Below are positions 1-6,151 of a stretch of 15,104 nucleotides of DNA, in pieces. The DNA is taken from the NCBI GenBank assembly GCA_023406715.1, contig JAEXVC010000279.1, positions 1 through 15,104 of the forward strand. Reading direction: 5' to 3'. Positions within the stretch are counted from its first letter, which is position 1. Every line of letters starts with the position of its first letter. The position numbers and the translations under genes are program-made. Under the pieces are notes generated by a model that saw nothing but the letters and a program-made list of their open reading frames with translations, was not told the origin of the DNA and made no database searches. The stretch comes from Bacteroidota bacterium (GTDB taxonomy: Bacteria; Bacteroidota; Bacteroidia; Bacteroidales; Tenuifilaceae).

Positions 1-351
1 ATCAGTAACTGGACCGAGATGGATGTGTGGCAGTATATCCTTATGGAGAATATTGCATTACCTTCGTTATATTTCTCCCATGAGCGCGAGGTGTTTGAGC
101 GCGATGGTATGTTGTACGCCAAAACACCATTTATTAAAAATAAGGATACCGAAGTAATTCAGAGGCGTATAGTTCGTTTCCGAACAATTGGCGATGCAAC
201 TTGTACTGGGGCAATAGAATCAAAAGCCGATACTTTGGAGGATATAATTCGAGAGGTTGCTGCAACTCGAACAACTGAACGTGGAGGACGCGCTGATGAT
301 AAACGGTCAGAAGCGGCAATGGAGGACCGAAAAATTGAAGGATACTTCTAA
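1..351 (+). CDS. cysD: Sulfate adenylyltransferase subunit 2 (CysD), C-terminal part, 5' truncated
   Basis: The frame is open from base 1, so this is the last 116 residues of a gene that begins upstream of the window; the first ATG in frame, at 19, is internal. The visible part begins ISNWTE.DVWQYI and continues with the ERDGM, VRFRT.G..TGA and TLE.II.E segments, ending in GRADD..SEAAMEDRK..GYF. This is the C-terminal half of CysD, the subunit that, in the known enzyme, catalyses sulfate + ATP to adenosine 5'-phosphosulfate + pyrophosphate in the cytoplasm. The N-terminal PP-loop that binds ATP would lie outside the window. The gene ends 29 bases before cysN on the same strand, the usual cysDN operon order, so the two are probably co-transcribed. 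Identification is firm; only the full length is unknown. Confidence 0.95.
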   Translation: MSNWTEMDVWQYILMENIALPSLYFSHEREVFERDGMLYAKTPFIKNKDTEVIQRRIVRFRTIGDATCTGAIESKADTLEDIIREVAATRTTERGGRADDKRSEAAMEDRKIEGYF

Positions 352-380
352 GAATTAGTCTATTATTTCAACTGAAAAAA

Positions 381-1658
381 ATGGAACACGAAATAACAAA
401 TACAGCATATTTAGATATGGAACTCCTGCGTTTTACCACTGCAGGAAGTGTTGATGATGGGAAAAGTACTCTTATTGGCCGTTTGCTCTACGATTCAAAA
501 GCTATTTTTCAGGATCAGATGGAAGCAATTGAACGTGCAAGTATTAAGAAAGGTGAGGAACACGTTAATTTGGCTTTGCTAACCGATGGTTTACGTGCTG
601 AGCGTGAGCAGGGTATCACAATTGATGTGGCTTACCGTTACTTTCATACCCCCAAGCGTAAGTTCATTATTGCCGATACCCCTGGACATATTCAGTACAC
701 GCGAAATATGGTTACAGGTGCATCTACAGCAAATGCAGCGCTGATTTTGGTTGATGCTCGCCATGGTGTAATTGAGCAAACTGTTCGTCACGCATACATT
801 GCATCATTGTTGCGAATACCTCACGTTATTGTTTGCGTAAATAAGATGGACTTGGTGGAGTTCAAACAGGAGGTTTTTGATGGAATTCAGCATAAATTTC
901 TTGAATTCTCTAATCATTTGGATTTGCATGATGTTCGGTTTATCCCAATTAGCGCTTTGCTAGGCGACAATGTGGTGGATAGGTCAACAAATATGGATTG
1001 GTATCAAGGACCAACTTTAATGTATCTTTTGGAAAACCTTTATATCTCTAACGATTACAACCAACTGGATGCTCGTTTTCCCGTTCAACATGTAGTTCGC
1101 CCTATGCTTTCGGAGTATCACGATTACCGTGGTTATGCGGGTCGTATGGCCAGCGGAACCTTTAAGGTAGGGGAGAAGGTAAAGGTTATGCCGTCGGGGT
1201 TCACATCTGTTATTAAGGAAATAGATTTCTGGACTGATAAGTTGGATTCAATTACTGCGCCCCAATCCGGTACAATTATTCTTGAGGACGATTTGGATGT
1301 TTCGCGTGGATGTATGATTATTCCTGCCGAAAATGGAATAAAACAAGGACAGGACATTGAGTTGATGATTTGCTGGTTAAGCGATAAACCTATGGTGCCA
1401 GGAGGTAAGTATGCCGTGAAGCACACCACCAACGATTTGCGCTGTATGATTAAGGATGTAAAATTCAAGGTTGATATTAATACCCTCGATAAAAATTACG
1501 ATGATAAGAATATCGGTTTAAACGATATAGGATGTATTGAAATTAGAACAACAAAGCCCATTTTTTACGATTCGTATAGGCAAAATCGTTTTACAGGGAG
1601 CGTAATTATTATTGATGAAGCAACCAATGTTACTGTTGGTGCAGGAATGATTGTTTAG
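381..1658 (+). CDS. cysN: Sulfate adenylyltransferase subunit 1 (CysN), regulatory GTPase subunit
   Basis: This 425-residue protein is an EF-Tu-like GTPase whose GTP hydrolysis drives APS synthesis by CysD. All G motifs are present: G1 GSVDDGKST at residues 22-30, G2 GITID at 79-83 within the switch I stretch, G3 DTPGH at 99-103, G4 NKMD at 154-157 and G5 SAL at 191-193. Two beta-barrel domains follow, and the C-terminus has the typical IDEATN.TVGAGMI ending. It stops there, so there is no fused CysC APS-kinase domain, and no cysC or cysH is visible. It is somewhat shorter than the E. coli protein, mainly for lack of N-terminal extension. The ATG at 381 is chosen because it lies 29 bases after cysD and starts just before the first strand of the G domain; there is no clear Shine-Dalgarno site. 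The last four bases overlap the convergent Nudix gene. Confidence 0.96.
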   Translation: MEHEITNTAYLDMELLRFTTAGSVDDGKSTLIGRLLYDSKAIFQDQMEAIERASIKKGEEHVNLALLTDGLRAEREQGITIDVAYRYFHTPKRKFIIADTPGHIQYTRNMVTGASTANAALILVDARHGVIEQTVRHAYIASLLRIPHVIVCVNKMDLVEFKQEVFDGIQHKFLEFSNHLDLHDVRFIPISALLGDNVVDRSTNMDWYQGPTLMYLLENLYISNDYNQLDARFPVQHVVRPMLSEYHDYRGYAGRMASGTFKVGEKVKVMPSGFTSVIKEIDFWTDKLDSITAPQSGTIILEDDLDVSRGCMIIPAENGIKQGQDIELMICWLSDKPMVPGGKYAVKHTTNDLRCMIKDVKFKVDINTLDKNYDDKNIGLNDIGCIEIRTTKPIFYDSYRQNRFTGSVIIIDEATNVTVGAGMIV

Positions 1659-2101
1659 GGTAATAGACCAAGTTTTTCCTTGGCTACTCGAATAATTTCT
1701 GCGTGGTCAAATGCAAGCGGAGGCATGGATTCTAAAGGAAACCACTCCGCTTTTTCAGCATCATCACCAGCCTCAATGCATGAGTTTTCCTTAGAGGTAA
1801 ATCCCCAAAATGCAATGGCAATATTTCTATCCCTTGGGTCTCTATCTATTTTATCGAATGCCCCCAGTTGATGAAGAGCAATTCCTGTAAGCCCAGTTTC
1901 TTCGTGTAACTCACGCATAGCAGCATCACAAAGTAATTCATCTATTTCTGGAAATCCACCAGGTAAAGCGTAATGCCCTTTGAAGGGGTTGTTTTTTCTT
2001 TTAATTAGTAAAATATGGGTAAACAAACCCTCGGAGTCATTCAGGAAAATTACAGAGTCAACTGTAACAAGCATTCTTGGGTATTGGTAGCAATACTCCA
2101 T
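1655..2101 (-). CDS. Nudix hydrolase
   Basis: A 148-residue protein with a complete Nudix box at residues 49-71: G, five residues, E, seven residues, REL.EE.GL. This helix binds the metal ions used to hydrolyse nucleoside diphosphates linked to another moiety. The N-terminal YPRMLVTVD motif, followed by a strand and the LLIKRK and ALPGGF segments, resembles the Bacteroidota Nudix group often called ADP-ribose pyrophosphatase or related to the Nudix half of NrtR-type proteins. No DNA-binding domain follows, so it looks like a plain hydrolase; the substrate cannot be read from the sequence. It starts 11 bases after the stop of the 38-residue membrane protein gene on the same strand and is probably the third gene of that operon. 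Its stop overlaps the end of the convergent cysN by four bases. Confidence 0.9.
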   Translation of the reverse strand: MEYCYQYPRMLVTVDSVIFLNDSEGLFTHILLIKRKNNPFKGHYALPGGFPEIDELLCDAAMRELHEETGLTGIALHQLGAFDKIDRDPRDRNIAIAFWGFTSKENSCIEAGDDAEKAEWFPLESMPPLAFDHAEIIRVAKEKLGLLP

Positions 2102-2112
2102 TGAAATTAACT

Positions 2113-2229
2113 TTAAGTTGTTGTATCGTCTTCGTCGTTGCGGGCTTTTCGCTTGTCGCGTATTTTAAAAGCAATCCAAACAGCAACCGCAATTACAATG
2201 AACAAAATAAGAATTTGATGTTTAAGCAT
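2113..2229 (-). CDS. Small single-pass membrane protein, 38 residues, unknown function
   Basis: This short frame runs from an ATG at 2229 to a TAA ending at 2113. The protein begins MLKHQ, has one hydrophobic helix at about residues 6-21 (ILILFIVIAVAVWIAF), and then a charged cytoplasmic-type tail: KIRDKRKAR followed by NDEDDTTT. The helix, the positive patch right after it and the acidic end are what one expects of a real small membrane protein, probably with the N-terminus outside. It fills an otherwise unexplained gap: 29 bases after the NlpC/P60 gene and 11 bases before the Nudix gene, all on the minus strand. I do not recognise a named family. It could be non-coding, but the tight operon spacing and clean helix argue for a gene. 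Confidence 0.6.
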   Translation of the reverse strand: MLKHQILILFIVIAVAVWIAFKIRDKRKARNDEDDTTT

Positions 2230-2258
2230 AGGTTGGTTGTTAACAATTGTTTTTCAGT

Positions 2259-3026
2259 CTAGCTTAGCACTCTTTTAATTACCCTGAGTTTATGTGAGTA
2301 ATTGCCTGTTTGTACATTAAATATTCCTTGATGATCAAATTTATCCATTCTAACAAAACCCGAACTATGGATAATGCTTCCTTCATCAATTATAATTCCC
2401 ACGTGGGTAATTGCCCCTTCATCGTTATCAAAGAAAGCCAAATCACCTTTTTGAACATGGTCAATAAACTCAACAGTATGCCCAATTTCAACCTGTTGAC
2501 TGGCATCTCTTGGCAAATTTATACCTACAATTTTGTAAACAACTTGAACCAGTCCTGAGCAGTCAATTCCTAAAGGTGAACGTCCGCCCCATAGGTATGG
2601 TGAATTTATGTAACTCTTGGCTAGTAATTCTATTTCTTCGGATTTATTCTCGGGAATAGGCAAGAAAGGACTGCCAATTTGCTTGAAAACGGTTTCTCCG
2701 CATTTGAAGTTTGGCTCACTGTACTCATTAAGGTTTGATCCAGGACAAATAAGTAGTGGGTGTTCAGAATCATTCTGTTTAGCCCAGAAAAGCCTGTTTG
2801 CAACTTTAGATTGTTTGTTAAACGAATGATTTTCGGAACTACATGTAAGTTTTGAGTCAACCCAACCGTAGTATCCATCAAAGTGACCAACAATTCTGAG
2901 CCAGCCTTTGTAGGCTTCAAGTATATCGAACGATTCGCCAAAAAGCATTTGGTTAACCATTTCGCTAGTTTCACTGGGCTCTCGGCGAATTGCTGCAACA
3001 CTCTTTGATATTACCCCAATATTCAT
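2259..3026 (-). CDS. NlpC/P60 (C40) cysteine peptidase with N-terminal SH3-like domains, probable murein-peptide endopeptidase
   Basis: A 255-residue protein. Residues 1-60 look like a bacterial SH3 domain (REPSE..SEM.NQMLFGE, then GWLRI and YYGWV), and a second divergent SH3-like segment occupies about 70-120. The NlpC/P60 domain fills 130-255, with LWGGRSPLGIDCSGLVQ carrying the catalytic Cys156, THVGIII with His208, and IIHSSG with His220 as the third polar residue. This layout is that of YkfC and dipeptidyl-peptidase VI, which cut the gamma-D-glutamyl to diamino-acid bond in released murein peptides. There is no signal peptide or lipobox, which suits a cytoplasmic recycling enzyme rather than a wall hydrolase. 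It appears to be the first gene of a minus-strand operon with a small membrane protein and a Nudix hydrolase. The family is firm; the bond cleaved is inferred. Confidence 0.9.
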   Translation of the reverse strand: MNIGVISKSVAAIRREPSETSEMVNQMLFGESFDILEAYKGWLRIVGHFDGYYGWVDSKLTCSSENHSFNKQSKVANRLFWAKQNDSEHPLLICPGSNLNEYSEPNFKCGETVFKQIGSPFLPIPENKSEEIELLAKSYINSPYLWGGRSPLGIDCSGLVQVVYKIVGINLPRDASQQVEIGHTVEFIDHVQKGDLAFFDNDEGAITHVGIIIDEGSIIHSSGFVRMDKFDHQGIFNVQTGNYSHKLRVIKRVLS

Positions 3027-3270
3027 TTATCTTTTTTTTGTAAAAATATCATAAATAGCGGAAAAAAGAAATATCTAGAAAATGTAAATTCCAAGTTAAT
3101 GCACTCAAAGAAAAAGTCTTTTAACTCATTTAGTAATTATTTAAAAAAGGTGAGTTTAAATATCGTAGTTGAACAAATTATGTAAGTTATCGTTTTTCGT
3201 TAAATCATTCTTAGTAATAAAAATTTGTATATTTACCAACATTCTTGGGCTTTTATAAATTAAAGTGGAC
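3027..3270. other. Divergent intergenic spacer, no gene
   Basis: This AT-rich 244-base spacer lies between the divergent NlpC/P60 and 7TM-HD genes and must hold promoters for both. I find no open frame of note, tRNA or strong hairpin. A six-base inverted pair, AACTCA and TGAGTT, flanks 22 AT-rich bases near 3123-3156 but is too weak to call. Confidence 0.6.
3228..3235 (+). promoter_or_regulatory. Possible -7 element for the 7TM-HD gene
   Basis: TATATTTA matches seven of eight positions of the Bacteroidota -7 form TAnnTTTG and would place transcription start about 30 bases before the ATG at 3271. No TTG is seen at the expected -33 distance, so support is weak. Confidence 0.25.
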
Positions 3271-5388
3271 ATGAGTTTAATCCGTTATATGCAAATTAAC
3301 TTTCGTGGTATATTTCGCAGTTTCTATTTTCTGATTGCGCTTTTAGTGGTTTTGGTATTTCTGCCACGCGAGGGTCGTTTTAAGTATGAATTTCAGAAGG
3401 GAAAACCTTGGATGCATAAGGATTTGTATGCACCTTTCGATTTTCCCATTTATAAAACCGAAGCCGAAATATTCTCAGAGAAAACTCATATACTTAAAGA
3501 GTTCAAGCCATTTTTTAGGCACGATTCATTGATTCAGGAGTCTGCAAATCAACAGTTCGTCTCTGATTTCAGGAATTTATGGACTAATTATGTTAGTGCT
3601 AATAGACTTTCCATCCGATATAGCCCTTTGCAGCTTAACACAATTTCAGCAAAGTTTGAAAATGAAATTTTAAGTTCGTTGGATTATGTTTATAGAAAGG
3701 GAATTATTGACCAGTACGAGTCTATTCAGGGTACAAATAAGACCGAGAATGGCCTTTCCATTCTGAAAAATAATATTGCCGTTGAAAGTCAATACAACAA
3801 TGTTTACTCCAAACGCAAAGCTGTTGATTACTTAAATACCAAAATTCAGCGAATTGTATCTTCAGAGTCACCCAATTTTGCTAGTTTATGGAATTCGATT
3901 GATATATCAAAGTACGTTCAGCCAAATTTGCTGTATGATGACTTTATTACTCAAAAATTCAAAAATGAGTTAATTGCTAATGTTTCTCTAACAAAAGGGC
4001 TCATTCAATCGGGCGAGAGAATAATTTCCAATAACGAGATGGTTACTTCGGATGTTTTTCAAGTATTGGAATCTCTCAAGCGTGAGTACGAGTCGCATAT
4101 TGGAAATAGAAATTGGTTACTTGTGATGCTTGGCAATGCCCTGCTTGTTGGTTCACTATTCATCATACTTTATTTATTTCTGTTGAGTTTTAGAACCGAA
4201 ATTTTAAAAGAGGACTCAAAAACCTTGTTTATTCTTTCGCTTATTGCCTTTATGGTTATAGTTTCGTCCTATGTTATAAAATCAGGGATAGTTAGTATTT
4301 ATGTTGTTCCGTTGGTTATAGTTCCAATTTTTATAAGAACATTTTTCGATGCCCGATTGGCACTTTTTATTCATCTTGTTACAATTTTTGTGGTGGGATT
4401 TTTTGTCCCAAATAGCTTTGAGTTTGTATTTACAAACTTTTTGGCAGGAGTTGTTTCAATTATTAGTTTAACAAATCTTTATAGGCGAGGTCGGTTGTTT
4501 ATTACCGTAGCCTTTGTTTATTTAACCTATGTTTTACTTTATTTGAGTTTAGTGACCATTGAGGATGGTACACCGCTAGCCGCAAATGGATTTGTTTTGC
4601 TATGGTATGCAATTAATTCGCTGTTGTTAATGGCATCGTACCAGTTGGTTTATTTGTTCGAAAAATTGTTTGGATTTTTGTCCGATGCAACCCTGATAGA
4701 ACTTTCTGACACAAATTTGGATTTGCTCCGTAAGTTGGCCGAGGTTGCTCCTGGTACATTTCAACATTCGCTTCAAGTGGCCAATCTGGCCGAAACAGCA
4801 ATTCAGAAGATTGGAGGAAATCCTTTATTGGTGCGCGCTGGGGCATTGTACCACGATATTGGCAAAACCGTCAATCCCTTGTATTACATTGAAAATCAAC
4901 CTTTCGATTTTAATCCACATAAAAATCTTGATTTTACTGAGAGTGCAAAATTTATAATTGACCACGTTACCGAGGGTATCAAAATTGCTCATAAGGCTGG
5001 TTTGCCTCAGCCAATTGTTGACTTTATTCAAACCCATCATGGAACCACAAAGGTTAAGTATTTTTACAATTTGCATAAGGATAAGTTCGATAACGGCATA
5101 GATGATGTTCATAAGTTTACCTATCCTGGGCCACGACCAAACTCAAAGGAAACATCAATTGTTATGATGGCCGATGCTGTAGAGGCCGCATCGCGTAGTA
5201 TGAAAAACATTACTGTGCAAAATATCGAAGAACTGGTTGAGTCTATAATTAACAAACAGCAAGCCGAAGGTCAATTTAACGATGCCGATATAACGTTCAG
5301 GGATATTACCACAATCAAGACAGTTTTCAAGAAAAAACTCACTAATATTTATCATGCGAGAATTGAATACCCCGAAAGTAAATTATAG
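3271..5388 (+). CDS. 7TM-HD (HDIG) membrane phosphodiesterase, PgpH-like, probable c-di-AMP hydrolase
   Basis: A 705-residue protein with one N-terminal membrane helix (about 17-32), a large non-cytoplasmic 7TMR-HDED domain (about 38-280), seven membrane helices between about 283 and 463, and a C-terminal cytoplasmic HD domain. The metal-binding residues appear in the expected order: His499 in FQHSLQ, His528-Asp529 in the HDIG motif, His565 in DHVTEG, His589-His590 in QTHHGT and Asp635 in MMADAVEAA. This architecture is that of PgpH, which in Listeria hydrolyses the second messenger c-di-AMP to pApA, so that role is inferred here. An in-frame GTG lies two codons upstream at 3265; the ATG is preferred as the stronger start codon. 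The gene stands alone and ends just before a hairpin terminator shared with the convergent lolA. No diadenylate cyclase gene is visible in the window. Confidence 0.92.
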   Translation: MSLIRYMQINFRGIFRSFYFLIALLVVLVFLPREGRFKYEFQKGKPWMHKDLYAPFDFPIYKTEAEIFSEKTHILKEFKPFFRHDSLIQESANQQFVSDFRNLWTNYVSANRLSIRYSPLQLNTISAKFENEILSSLDYVYRKGIIDQYESIQGTNKTENGLSILKNNIAVESQYNNVYSKRKAVDYLNTKIQRIVSSESPNFASLWNSIDISKYVQPNLLYDDFITQKFKNELIANVSLTKGLIQSGERIISNNEMVTSDVFQVLESLKREYESHIGNRNWLLVMLGNALLVGSLFIILYLFLLSFRTEILKEDSKTLFILSLIAFMVIVSSYVIKSGIVSIYVVPLVIVPIFIRTFFDARLALFIHLVTIFVVGFFVPNSFEFVFTNFLAGVVSIISLTNLYRRGRLFITVAFVYLTYVLLYLSLVTIEDGTPLAANGFVLLWYAINSLLLMASYQLVYLFEKLFGFLSDATLIELSDTNLDLLRKLAEVAPGTFQHSLQVANLAETAIQKIGGNPLLVRAGALYHDIGKTVNPLYYIENQPFDFNPHKNLDFTESAKFIIDHVTEGIKIAHKAGLPQPIVDFIQTHHGTTKVKYFYNLHKDKFDNGIDDVHKFTYPGPRPNSKETSIVMMADAVEAASRSMKNITVQNIEELVESIINKQQAEGQFNDADITFRDITTIKTVFKKKLTNIYHARIEYPESKL

Positions 5389-5391
5389 CAA

Positions 5392-5419
5392 AAAAGGTGG
5401 CCAAGAATAGCCACCTTTT
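5392..5419. terminator. Bidirectional hairpin terminator between the 7TM-HD gene and lolA
   Basis: AAAAGGTGGC at 5392-5401 pairs perfectly with GCCACCTTTT at 5410-5419 around an eight-base loop. The stem is flanked by A-rich and T-rich runs, so it can act as an intrinsic terminator in both directions. It starts four bases after the 7TM-HD stop and lies 21 bases beyond the lolA stop, between two convergent genes. Confidence 0.9.
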
Positions 5420-5440
5420 CATTTTAATATTTTAGGATAT

Positions 5441-6085
5441 TTAGCGCATATCTATAATTTCAATTCCTTTATGCTTTTGAGGTTCAAAAGTAAACCTCTC
5501 ATCTCTTACAGGAAGGTTCGATTTAAAGGTTTTTACCTTAATGATGTAGTTGTTTCCATCTTTACCCTGATAGCGTATTAAAACGGGCTCTAATGTGTTT
5601 CTGTCAAATTGTAGTTTAACGGCAGAGTATGGCAGATTTAAATCTTTAGGGAAAAAGTCTAATTCATAAATAGTTCTGTTTTTATCTTTATGCTCGCCAA
5701 TGAATTTTGATTTAAAATTTTTATCATAATCCTTAAATAACTTTGATGGGTCATCTAGGAAACCACCATCGTTAGTTGTTTGTTTAGAGACAGTTACCTC
5801 GTTAGCTTCTTTAATGTATTGCCATTTTGTGGTGCCGTCAAAGTAAATTTCCATACCCATCATTTCTAGAAAATATTTATTGCCTTTTGCAATAATTTTC
5901 CCTTGATGAGTATCCGTAATTTTTTCCTGAAGGTTTTCCAATGTAAAAGTGAATGAAGCATTGATTGTTTTTACAGTTTGCATCTTCTGGCTAAAATCCT
6001 TTACGGCCTGAGTTGCATCAGGGTTCTCTTGTGCAAAAATGCAAAATGGCACAAAAACTAATAGTGTTGCTATTATTTTCTTCAT
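5441..6085 (-). CDS. lolA: LolA-like outer-membrane lipoprotein carrier protein
   Basis: A 214-residue periplasmic protein. Residues 1-18 (MKKIIATLLVFVPFCIFA) form a signal peptide with a likely cut after Ala18. The mature part shows the LolA/LolB fold pattern: a first helix with VKDFSQKMQTVKTI, then ASFTF, GKIIAKGNKYFLEM, YFDGTTKWQYI and later strands including LDFFPKDL, ending with RFTFEPQKHKG..IIDMR. In known systems LolA carries lipoproteins released by LolCDE across the periplasm to the outer membrane. The gene follows ftsK by 66 bases on the same strand, the same order as E. coli ftsK-lolA, which supports the assignment. A perfect TAnnTTTG box in the gap may give it its own promoter. 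Bacteroidota LolA homologues diverge strongly in sequence, so the exact cargo is not certain. Confidence 0.88.
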   Translation of the reverse strand: MKKIIATLLVFVPFCIFAQENPDATQAVKDFSQKMQTVKTINASFTFTLENLQEKITDTHQGKIIAKGNKYFLEMMGMEIYFDGTTKWQYIKEANEVTVSKQTTNDGGFLDDPSKLFKDYDKNFKSKFIGEHKDKNRTIYELDFFPKDLNLPYSAVKLQFDRNTLEPVLIRYQGKDGNNYIIKVKTFKSNLPVRDERFTFEPQKHKGIEIIDMR

Positions 6086-6117
6086 TGTGGTTAGTTGTGT
6101 TATTAAATTTGAAGCGT

Positions 6118-6125
6118 CAAATATA
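6118..6125 (-). promoter_or_regulatory. Possible internal -7 element for lolA
   Basis: On the minus strand these bases read TATATTTG, a perfect match to the Bacteroidota -7 form TAnnTTTG, 32 bases before the lolA ATG in the ftsK-lolA gap. No TTG is found at the expected -33 position, so it may be a secondary promoter or a chance match. Confidence 0.35.
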
Positions 6126-6151
6126 GTAATAATGAATTATACTTGATAAAA

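Noticed and set aside
1133..1468. Antisense open frame of 111 codons inside cysN
   Set aside because: It overlaps a firmly identified gene along its whole length, shows no recognisable domain and has no operon context.
2077..2262. Plus-strand open frame of 61 codons over the small membrane protein
   Set aside because: It runs opposite the operon and overlaps the starts and ends of three minus-strand genes; the 38-residue minus-strand frame explains the same bases better.
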